Below the pieces are notes generated by a model that was not told where the DNA came from, did not search any database, and was given only the letters and a program-made list of their open reading frames with translations. A DNA stretch of 64,000 nt from Hygrocybe punicea (lineage: Eukaryota > Basidiomycota > Agaricomycetes > Agaricales > Hygrophoraceae): positions 992,001 to 1,056,000 of the forward strand of contig OY744466.1 in NCBI GenBank assembly GCA_963556145.1, in the 5' to 3' direction. Position 1 is the stretch's first letter. Each line of letters starts with the position of its first letter. The position numbers were made by a program, and so were the translations under genes. Below are positions 23,712 through 32,716 of the stretch, piece after piece.

Positions 23712-24880
23712 ATGGCACAAACACGGGAATGTCAACACCTCCTGAATCTCCTTGGACGCCGAGTTAAAATGGCGACATGGGCGTTGATAGCCGATTGGGA
23801 TGAGCTGACCATTGAGCAGCGGACAAGATGGGAATCGAACATGCAGTCAGAAATAGTGAGTTCATTGATTTAATGCTAGCTCTGTCTGCTAAAACAATTT
23901 ACACTTTCTTGTGCAGGCAGCAGCCATGGTCGCCATCGGCACTGCGCAAATTGCCAGAATCAGATTGGAAATCCCGGATGTGATTCGAGAAACAGCTAAA
24001 TCGCTGTATCGACATGCTCTGCCATATTTATGGAAGGATGTTTCTGAACAAGACCTCCCAATCGACACATTGCCCCCTGCCTTTGTCGTCAAACATCTGG
24101 ATGGTGGGCATTGGTGGGAGGAAGAGAAAGGATCGGTCCCCGAGGAACCGGGACGCATTCTGATCTCCTTTGCGGGATACTTTGCAGCGGTGACCATGAT
24201 GCAGGTATTATTTGTTGTTCTCTGCTTTCCATATTCCAGAGTTGAATCATGGACAGCCTGAAACAGCCCTTGCCTTTCGAATGGCATATGCATCGACTTT
24301 GGGCGGGTTATCAGAGGAGCCGCCCCAACTTTGGGAGGTGAGGTTTGCCTGCGAGAAATCCATGACAGCTGCTCATTCATGAGTCAATTGAAAGGCCCTC
24401 GACAACATCAAAGATCAGGTTCTCGATATGCCGAATGTTGCCACCAGGCCATCAAGCCCAACGAGCGGTCCATTAAGTCAGTCAAGCAGTCCATGTAGGA
24501 ATGGATTGCCCCTCATTGAAACATTGTCGGATCGTCAAACATTGGCATTGGCATCGGCGTCCAGTGCTGAGATGGATGTCGACGAATTGGACAGCACCAG
24601 CTTAGATAACACCTCGATGTCAACTGACAAAGGCAAGGGGTGAGAAGAGAGGCTTGAAGATCGGTGGGGTCTTCAACCTGCTTCTTTATCGTCAGCGTTT
24701 ATCGAAAGTCTGTCTGTCAAGCAAAACGCCGAACTTCGGCGTTATCTTGGGACGCTCCGAGCGGAGATGGAAACCAGCTACACGCTGATTCAAAGGCAGG
24801 CTTTCGAAAAAATAGATGACGCGAAGCTGTTGAGCATGAGGTGGAAGACTCTGGACGAAATACATCGTCGGTTGGCATAG
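23712..24880 (+). pseudogene. Uncharacterised KDZ-element gene, one stop
   Basis: The model starts at the ATG at 23712. Exon 1 (23712-23855) has 'WDELTIEQRTRWESNM'. Exon 2 begins at 23917 and includes 'LWKDVSEQDLPIDTLPPAFV' and 'PGRILISFAGYFAAV'. Small introns follow near 24206-24240 and 24341-24398, then a Ser/Pro-rich region and a C-terminal helical part, 'ELRRYLGTLRAEMETSYTLI', to the stop at 24878-24880. A TGA at 24641-24643 interrupts the frame, and coding resumes in the same frame, so a CGA-to-TGA change is likely. I do not recognise the family. It sits in tandem behind the transposase, converges on the TET/JBP gene, and is probably part of the element's gene set. Confidence 0.55.
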
Positions 24881-24964
24881 GTCTGATCAGTGTTATCCTA
24901 TATGTATGCTCTTCTGTAGTATTTGTCCAGTATTATTATAAAGAACAAGTAAAGAACAAGTAAT

Positions 24965-26335
24965 TCAGCTAATGGGCAGGTAAAAAGAATTCTTTATGTG
25001 ATCAACAGTCATCCATGATGCTGCCTGCACCCCTACTCGCTCATGCACGTTATCTCTCATATAAAATGCAAGGCAAACACAATCACCATCCGTCCGACAA
25101 ACCCCGTGTCTTAAAAGTTGTCCACTGAGATGGACAAGTGTACCTGAATTGTACTGTAATCTAATGCCGATGTTCGACAAGTCCAGAACGGCTTCCTTGT
25201 ACGGCCCGATTGTCGCCAAAATGTCATACCACTCCGCACGTGAATTGTTGTCCCGATGTGTTGGTGTTTCTTGATTGCTTATCACCGACATCCCATTACA
25301 CGCCGAGGACCATCGGCTCAGGACATCGGAGAGTTCGGCATTGGATTCCAAACGCCGAAGTGTCTCTCGGCCACACTTGTACAATTCGGGGTGTGTAATG
25401 GAAAGAGTTGCTGATATGAGTGCGATCGATTCACTTGCAGCATCTAGCCAGGCCCTTCCACTGGCTTTGGCATTCGTGTCATTCAAGGCTGAGGAAACCA
25501 CAATGGGTTCATTTTGCATCTGCATTCATATATATTCAGCTATTGCCATGTCTTCAATGATAATAATTACATCGTGTCCTTGTTGAAACCAAGCAGGAGA
25601 AAGCTCAACTGTGCCTGGCATTATCCAACCGAATTGAGTGTTAGCCTGAAATAATGCTGGATCGGTCCTCCAGTTCTTCTTCGCGGCACTTGACATGCTT
25701 CGAGACAACAATTTGTTCATATGCTTTAGCGATTCGGCAATGATAGCCTGTTAACGTAATTTGAATTCGGAGGTGTCAGTCATGGCAAACCACATACTTG
25801 TCGAGTCGGTGTCAACGCATCGGGCAGATACCAGCAAAGGATACGTCCGTGGCGATCGCAAACACTTAGCGGAGTGTTTACCATTCGTGGGGGATTCCAG
25901 AGCAAGGGATGTCGGCGCATTAGAGCAGCCTCCTTTGTCGCGTTGAAGCCCGTCGGCTTTTGACCCAATCATGATGAATATCGGTCGGCATCCCATTCCA
26001 ATGTAACTAAAGTCGAATTCAGTAGAAGATTTACTGCAGAAATGAGCAGCAATATTAATACCGTGATTTTGGTATGCCAATACCAATCTATCAATCAACA
26101 GCTCACAATCACATATTAATTGAGTGCTGAAGTCCATCAGTGGTAAGATGCACCCCATGGATGCCCTGTGTGGGCTGATACATTGACCAAATCTTTGGCC
26201 GAGGTACATGGATATTCTGTCGGTGAAGTCGGCAATGGATCCCGATCGAAAAGAGTGGCTCATTGTGTAGGGGCAGGGAATGAAGGTTATGAATGAAATT
26301 AATATTACCCATTTGGGAGTTATATCTTTATACAA
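24965..26335 (-). CDS. TET/JBP-family 2-oxoglutarate/Fe(II) dioxygenase
   Basis: This is predicted to oxidise 5-methylcytosine (or a related modified base) in DNA using Fe(II) and 2-oxoglutarate. The last two introns are clear, 25748-25797 (50 nt) and 25520-25570 (51 nt), and exons 25571-25747 and 24965-25519 join in phase. Upstream, 25968-25798 encodes 'SVCDRHGRILCWYLPDALTP', a block typical of fungal TET/JBP proteins. The final exon holds the H-x-D iron motif ('THRDNNSRAEWYD', ~25270-25230), 'GTLVHLSGQLLRHGV' with the distal His, and 'GDCVCLAFYMRDNVHERVGV'. The catalytic exon has no stop or missing ligand. The N-terminal exons (26335-25968) show two overlapping frames, so an intron or frameshift there is unresolved. 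It lies just inside the right inverted repeat. Confidence 0.8.
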
Positions 26336-26379
26336 TATGAATAATTAAAAGTCAACCATGGTTCAAACGAACGAGATTC

Positions 26380-27995
26380 TGCAAAATCTTTTTAGAGATC
26401 GGGAGATTGATTTACAATGCTCTATATGCAGTTGCCCTATGCAAAGGCTCTTTCCCAAGTTCGGCACTTAGTCCACAAACCAAAACAGGTCAGAACGTGG
26501 TCAAACATAAGCCAACACCGAGGTGAATGCCGATGCCGCTGTCAGCGCCGATGCCGATGCCAGCGCTGATGATCTTGCCAGCGCCAATTTCGCTGCCAAC
26601 GCCGATGCCGTATGCAACACCGACGCCGGTTGCAACGCCGACGCCGTGTGCAACGCCGATGCCGTTTGCAACGCTGACATTGATGCCAACGCCGATGCCG
26701 ATCAAACGCCGATGACGTTCAAACGCCGATGACGTTCAAATGCTGATGCCGCTGACAACGCCGATTTCATTGCTGAAGATGATGTTTATGCTCTTGCTGA
26801 GACACCGAGGCTGGACGAAATTTGGAGGGGTGTTTGTCCAATTGTCAGCCAATGAATATTATTATTATTGTGAACCTCGGCCCAACGGTCTGAGACAGGT
26901 AACAATACTCCTGAAGAACCTCGGCCAAACGGTCTAAGACGGGTAACAATACCCCAGCAGAAACACGGCCCAACGGTCTGAGACGGGTAACAATACTCCC
27001 GAAGAAACTTGGCCGAACGGTCTGAGACGGTTAACAATACTCCTGCAGAAACACGGCCCAACGGTCTAAGACGGGTAACAATACCCCAGCAGAAACACGG
27101 CCCAACGGTCTGAGACGGGTAACAATACTTCCGAAGAAACTCGGCCGAACGGTCTGAGACGGTTAACAATACTCCCGCAGAAACACGGCCCAACGGTCTA
27201 AGACGGGTAACAATACCCCAGCAGAAACACGGTCCAACAGTCTGAGATGGGTAACAATACTTCCGAAGAACCTTGGCCCAACGGTCTGAGACGGGTAACA
27301 ATCCTCCCGAAGAAACTTGGCCGAATGGTCTGAGACGGTTAACAATACTCCTGCAGAAACACGGCCCAACGGTCTAAGACGGGTAACAATACCCCAGCAG
27401 AAACACGGCCCAACGGTCTGAGACGGGTAACAATACTTCCGAAGAAACTCGGCCGAACGGTCTGAGACGGTTAACAATACTCCCGCAGAAACACGGCCCA
27501 ACGGTCTAAGACGGGTAACAATACCCCAGCAGAAACACGGTCCAACAGTCTGAGACGGGTAACAATACTTCCAAAGAACCTTGGCCCAACGGTCTGAGAC
27601 GGGTAACAATACTCCCGAAGAAACTTGGCCGAATGGTCTGAGACAGTTAACAATACTCCTGCAGAAACACGGCCCAACGGTCTAAGATGGGTAACAATAC
27701 CCCAGCAGAAACACGGCCCAACGGTCTGAGATGGGTAACAATACCCCAGCAGAACTTCGGCCCATCGGTCTCATATGGGTAACGTTTCCCCCATAGAACT
27801 TCGGCCCAACAGTCTCACATGAATAACACTATTCTGGCTCAAACCTCGGCCCACCCATCTAACACCATAACTATGACATTCCTGAGTTGCGCTGTCAAGT
27901 ACCTAACAATAAGCTTTTCTCGGCCCAGATCGGCTGGCCCATCTCAAACGTAACATTGTCAACCTTAGTTGCCCGGTCAGACACGGGATAAGTCA
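26380..27995. repeat. Right terminal inverted repeat of KDZ element
   Basis: This is the reverse complement of the left end but longer. It contains about 20 tandem ~45-bp units (26873-27800) against about 11 on the left. Two or three subtypes alternate ('agcagaaacacggccc', 'gaagaaacttggccg'), giving a higher-order period. The inner part holds a GCCGATGCCGA array at 26515-26765. Frames of 171 and 148 residues through the array are repeat artefacts. Confidence 0.85.
26515..26765. repeat. GCCGATGCC minisatellite next to right TIR
   Basis: Roughly 15 or more degenerate copies of a 12-15 bp unit (for example 'aacgccgatgccg') form an uninterrupted array. It is translatable in several frames as Ala/Asp or Met/Pro repeats, with no other coding signal. 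Confidence 0.8.
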
Positions 27996-28074
27996 TGTCA
28001 TGGGCTGCTGTGGCAACACTATTTCGGGTTATGCTGGGGCAGGCCTCAACCTCAACATTGACCTACAAAACATT

Positions 28075-28404
28075 GCATGGAAATCGGTAAGTAAACTCTC
28101 ATATATTGCAAGGTAACTAACTGAGCTTTCTTTTAAGACTTTATTGAAATAGTTGTTATGCAGTGGTTCAATGTCACAGATAATTTAGATAGAATGGAAT
28201 GATAATTAGTCCCTCAAAATGAGGGTTTATATACTACATACAAAATAACTAGAATATTTGTGTACTCTACTGAATATACTCAACATCCTTACTGGACCTT
28301 ACACATACCTCGGAGATGATGATTTAAGGTTTGTCATCCTCGGTTAGATAATCCCGGTCTGCTGACCAATCCTTCATCTCGGTCTCACTTGGACAACTCC
28401 AACA
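28075..28404 (-). mobile_element. 3' LTR of a copia element
   Basis: On the minus strand a polypurine tract AAGGGGGAG (28413-28405) is followed directly by TGTTGGAGTTGTCC, a typical LTR start. The LTR includes a TATATAAACC box near 28235 and an AATAAAG-like signal near 28135. The outer end is not defined; TG...CA ends could fall anywhere between about 28010 and 28090. Confidence 0.7.
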
Positions 28405-30290
28405 CTCCCCCTTGTTTGAGCAATCCAAACTTTGTCGTTAACAATTTGTGTCTCGGTTTCAGGAATGCCTTGGTGAACAGATTGGCTAGGTTATCTTCAA
28501 AAGGTACGTACTCTAGCTTCAGTGTTTCTTCTGACACATGGTCCCGCAGGAAGTGTAGATCAATATTGGTATGTTTGGTACATGCATGGAACTCAGGGTT
28601 ATTAGATATGGAGATAGTGGCTTGGTTGTTGGATAGTAGGATCGAGGATCAATCTTGCGGTAAGTTGAGTTCTTGTAGTAGACTTCTGTACCATAGTAAC
28701 TGTTTGACAGCTTGTGTGGCAGCGGTATACTCTGCTTCTGCAGTTGATAGCATCATCTGACTTTGTTTCTTCAAACTCCAGGTGACAGCTCCACCAGCAA
28801 GGGTGAATACATATCTGCTGATCAATCGTTGATGAGCATTAGAGCCCCAATCAGCATCAGTATAATGGACTAACTCCATTGAAGTGTCTTCGTTTCCTCT
28901 GTAGGTAAGTGCGAGATCTGCTGTTCCTTTAAGGTATCTGAATACCATTTTCAGTGCAGTCCAATGTTCTTCAGCAGGATTGTTAGTGAACTGCCCCAAA
29001 GTGGTCATCGCATACAAGATATCTAGCCTTGTAGCATGCGCAGCATACAAGATCTTGCCAATTCTTGTTGCATACTTGGTAGAGGTGCATCCACTCTTGT
29101 TTTCTTCTAGATTCACTGTGTTTTCTTTCAGAAAATGTTCCGATCCATTGGTGTAGCCACTGGATTCAAAGTTTCCATACTGGCCCTCTCCAAGATCTTT
29201 GCAATGTAATGCTCTTGTGACAACAAGATCATGCTTCATTTCCTGTCTCTCTGGATGTGGATCCCTAGGCTCAGTTCCCCTATCACCTTGACTTCATATT
29301 CTGTCTTTAGTTTCTCTACCAGTTCTCAGTTTGTCTTGGGGCTGTCTGCAAAAGCAATGATGTCATCTACCCAGAGGAGTACAATTGAGAACTTGTCACT
29401 GGATCTTTAAATGTAAGTGCAATAGTCGGTTCGCAATCTCTTGTAGCTGAACTTGACCATGGTTCCATTTATTTTGCTATTCCATTCATTTCTGGCTTGT
29501 TTTAGTCTGTAGAGGGTTTTCAGGAGATGGGCTACACAGTCAGTGCCATCTTCGAATCTGGTGGGCTGCCTCATATATAATTCTTCTTTCACCTTCCCAT
29601 TTAGATACACTCCCTTGATGTCTAGCTACAGGATGTCCCAATTCTTGACAGCTGCGTACACAAGGAGGGTTCAAAGAGTTTTGAATTGCATGACAGGGGC
29701 AAAAGTGCCAATCTTGCTGTAGTCGATACCCAGTTTCTGTGAGTATCCCTGAACTACTAGTCGTGCTTTGTGTTTGACCATCTTCCCATCCTCGTCTTGT
29801 CTGTGTAGGAAAACCCATTTGTTTCCTATTGGTTCGCATCCTTTGGGTAGGTCTACAAGTTCCCATATCTTCATTTCTTCTAGCTGATCAAGTTCTTCTT
29901 TGATAGCTTTCTGCCAGTCTTCCCAGACTGGGCTTTTCCACGCTTTCTCAACATTTAGTGGATCCTTCTCCACAAGGCCAACCACATCGCTTGCTGCACT
30001 TGTGTATGCATAGGCAATGTGAGTTTCTATGCTAACTTTTCCCTTTTGTTTTGCTGCAGATGACTTGGTGGGTCGACAAACTTCAGGTGGTGCCTTTACC
30101 TCCTGAGTGGTAGGATGGGCTTATGGGTTGTTCAGCTGGCGATAATCGTGATCTACACCACGCATGGATCTGGGTAGATAAGTAAACCCTTCACTTGTTC
30201 CCACTTTGTCCACTGATTGACTTCCATCAGAACTTGGTCCTGAGTCCTTTCATGATGGATCTGATGGCATCACCTCCTGCAGGTGTTTGT
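28405..30290 (-). pseudogene. Copia-type pol pseudogene (RT-RNase H)
   Basis: Minus-strand pieces in order are the RT start with 'IKEELDQLEEMKIWELVDLP' and 'KWVFLHRQDEDGK' (~29900-29780), 'LLKTLYRLKQARNEWN' (~29520), the catalytic block L-L-W-V-D-D (~29370), 'AEEHWTALKMVFRYLKGT' (~28950), and RNase H with 'YTDADWGSNAHQ' (~28850) and 'MMLSTAEAEYTAATQA' (~28740). A conserved tail, 'HTNIDLHFLRDHV' to 'KFGLLKQGGVLE', runs into the polypurine tract. Breaks include a TGA just after 28650, several stops around 29250-29400, and frameshifts near 29610-29670. Gag, protease and integrase are missing: the element stops near 30290 where another repeat begins. Confidence 0.85.
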
Positions 30291-30589
30291 TCATCAGGAA
30301 AAACACTTTGGCTCTGTGACATCCTGGGAACTTATGAAATTCCCAGAGTGTCACAGTGGGCCACAGAGTGTTTCAGAGTGTCTCAGAGTGTCCCAGAGTG
30401 CCTCATGTCATTATAAAATGTGGAAACATAATTTAGTTCTCAACAACCTCATTGAAACCTTGTTTAGACATTTATACACCCATATTATATACCATATAGT
30501 CTTATATGAATACATACTATGAAAAAATCCCTGATCAGTTCAGTTTTGATCTGGACCATGAAACGCTTGCCCTTCCCTGCACCATCTGA

Positions 30590-31470
30590 CCTCACAACAG
30601 TGCTGCGCATATCAATTGACTTGGTGAGCCTATGTGCAAGGTGGGATGGGGGTGCTGGGGTGCTGGCTCTCTCCTCTCCTCTCTGCACCTCATGAATCCA
30701 GGGTGAGGTCCCCATGTCCCTGTAACCACACAAACACAGCTGCGATGTCAACTGACACCAGGCTGCATGTTTGTGAGGTGAATCAGGTGGGGACCATGTC
30801 CCCTCCTCATCTCCTCCTCATCTCCCCCTCTTCTCCTCGTGAATGTGGTGCTGATGTCAATTGACATGGCAGTGCTGATTCGCGAGGTGGGTTGGGGGTG
30901 AGCTGTCGTCGCCGCTGACTCGCCAGTATATTGGGTGGCCATTTGGCCATTTGGCCTGTGTCATTGCTGTCTGTCGTTGGCACCCTGGATGAGAGAGTGG
31001 GGGTTTGGGAGGATCTGCGGCTGTAGTCAGTAATAATGATAATTGAAATACATACCTGTTGCAGTGGGTGGTGGGTGCACCACCCCTGCTGCTCCTCTCC
31101 TTGCCTTCGTCATCCATTTCTGCCATGCTTGCTGCTGCCGCTGTTGTTTGCAATGGACGTGGCTTGCTGCTACCACAGTTGTCCCTGCCACCCTTGCCCT
31201 TGCCCTTGCTGTGCCCACACCAATGCCCACCATCGGTTTCACTGTTGTGGTTATTGTGATTATGGTTGTCATGTGTCTGACAGTGTTAGTCAGTCACAGT
31301 GTGATAAAACAAAAATATAAACTATATAAAAGAAGTTATATACCTAGTGCAGCAGGGATGGGTGCACCATTCCCTGCTGCTTCTCTTCCCTCCTCCATTG
31401 GTGTTGCTGTGGCTGCCGTTGTGGTTGTGGTTGTTAAGTATGTTGAGTCAACATTTTGCATCTATGTTTA
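30590..31470. repeat. CAATTG-palindrome repeat region, right copy
   Basis: No gene is supported. TGTCAATTGACA-like palindromes occur near 30610, 30745 and 30853, with 'tgtgaggtg' boxes and two 'gggtgcacca' blocks (~31070 and ~31350) before CT-rich and GTTGTGG tracts. Organisation and words match the region at 10450-11520, so both belong to one dispersed repeat family. Confidence 0.55.
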
Positions 31471-31474
31471 AGGT

Positions 31475-32100
31475 CACATGATGTAAGTTCACGTGACTTC
31501 ATGCATGAAAATATATATTTCAGTATCTACATAGCTAAATAGAGGTTATGGTTCATGGTTTGAACCATGTTTGGATCAGTTCCATTCAGCATCACTGGCC
31601 TTGATGACCCCTTTGAAAACTGTAAAAGGTGTCTATTTTATGGTGATAAAATGATTACCTGTTTTGGACACCTTCCCGCTACATTGGCAATGTTTGGTAT
31701 GCATTTCTATCAAACACAGACAAATGGTCTGTGCACATCTTCAAACACTACATAACTCACATGCTTTGCTTACTCTCCAGCTCACTTAACTTAACAGTGC
31801 TTTGTAAGTCAACCAGCTGTATTGTTATTGATACTTAATTAATAATAATTTCAGGATAAAGTATTATTTAATAATTAATAGTCAATATTTATTTATATAT
31901 TAAATACAACTGAAATTACAATTAGAATTATATTATTTACATTTTTAATGTTACTTAGCATTTTGAACATCTTCTTCTGACTTTGTGAATGCACATCTCA
32001 ATTGTGGATAACAGAAGCATGCACTGCAGAATGGCATTATTTCAATAACATATACTTCTGAGAGCTCTCAAGACTTCTTTGTGATGGTCTGAGGACCTTC
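31475..32100. other. AT-rich intergenic stretch
   Basis: I see no gene. TTAATTAATAATAAT-type AT-rich sequence lies at about 31835-31950, and a weak hairpin with AAGGTGTC/GACACCTT arms lies at 31626-31674. Confidence 0.5.
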
Positions 32101-32398
32101 CTCAGAGTGTCTCAGAGTGTCCCAGAGCACTCTCAGTGCAGAATAGTCAGCCACTGTGCTTTCAGACCATCCCAGGTCACTCTGAGAGCTCTGGTGCTCT
32201 GAGCACTCTGAGACACTCTGAGACACTCTTAGAGTGTCTCAGAGCTATAGTGTTTTTCCTGATTGGCCAGTGCCATACATCCTATGACTTCATCGTCGTC
32301 ATAGCAAAATTTGTCCTTACAATCAAATGCAACCTGCATTTGGCATCAAGTTTGTAGAGACGATTGACGACAATGGTGCCTTGTCCCTTAGCATGGCA

Positions 32399-32520
32399 TC
32401 AGGAAAAACACTTCTGGTCCCACAAGGTCCTGGGAAATCCCAAATTTCCCAGGGTCACCAGGGAGTGTCACAGAGCTCCACAGAGCATCTTAGAGCTTCT
32501 CAGAGCATCTTAAAAGTTCA
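32399..32520. repeat. Third TCAGGAAAAACACT end with CAGAG repeats
   Basis: The sequence starts TCAGGAAAAACACTT followed by 'ggtcccacaaggtcctgggaa' and CAGAGCNTCTNAGAGC repeats, closely resembling the 30294 end. The other end of this copy was not found. Positions 32521-32716 show nothing further. Confidence 0.45.
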
Positions 32521-32716
32521 GAATCATGCTTGACCTAGCAATACTAAATAAACATATGCCAGGTGTTTGAGGGCATACTGATTAGAATTGTTTATTGTCT
32601 TACGGAGTATATTATGCCACACAATGTATTTATCTACCTTAGCTGTTTGCAATGCCAGTGACCCCACTGTTGTCTCAACTTGAACGCCTGGAAATTACAA
32701 CATTCTAATACTATTG

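Larger units (their letters stand above)
11858..27995. mobile_element. 16.1-kb KDZ DNA transposon carrying a TET/JBP gene
   Basis: The two outer ends are inverted copies of each other, starting TGACTTATCCCGTGTC on each strand inward from 11858 and 27995. They continue for about 0.9 kb (left) and 1.6 kb (right). Between them lie six genes on both strands: unknown (-), zinc-cluster protein (+), conserved mobile-element-associated protein (-), KDZ transposase (+), unknown (+) and TET/JBP dioxygenase (-). KDZ (Kyakuja-Dileera-Zisupton) transposases mobilise large elements in fungi, and their association with TET/JBP genes in basidiomycetes is established. I found no clean target duplication. Both flanks contain TCATG followed within a few bases by CTG, which is only suggestive. 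The transposase has a premature stop, so this copy is probably not autonomous now. Confidence 0.85.
30294..32262. mobile_element. Possible non-autonomous DNA element with TCAGGAAAAACACT ends
   Basis: TCAGGAAAAACACT at 30294 is matched by its reverse complement ending at 32262. Just inside both ends are arrays of CAGAGTGTC/CTCAGAGTGTCCCAGAG (30346-30405 and 32100-32243), which resemble subterminal repeats. No transposase is encoded. The flanks do not show an obvious target duplication, and a third copy of the end motif at 32399 complicates the boundaries. Confidence 0.45.

Noticed and set aside
26873..27800. CRISPR-like regular repeat array
   Set aside because: Units are contiguous with no unique spacers, vary among themselves, and belong to the inverted ends of a eukaryotic transposon.
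11850..28010. Target-site duplication for the KDZ element
   Set aside because: Flanks share TCATG near CTG but not an exact direct repeat at a fixed distance from the ends.
31036..31471. Cys/His- and Val-rich ORFs
   Set aside because: Low-complexity CT/GTTGTGG tracts within a dispersed repeat.
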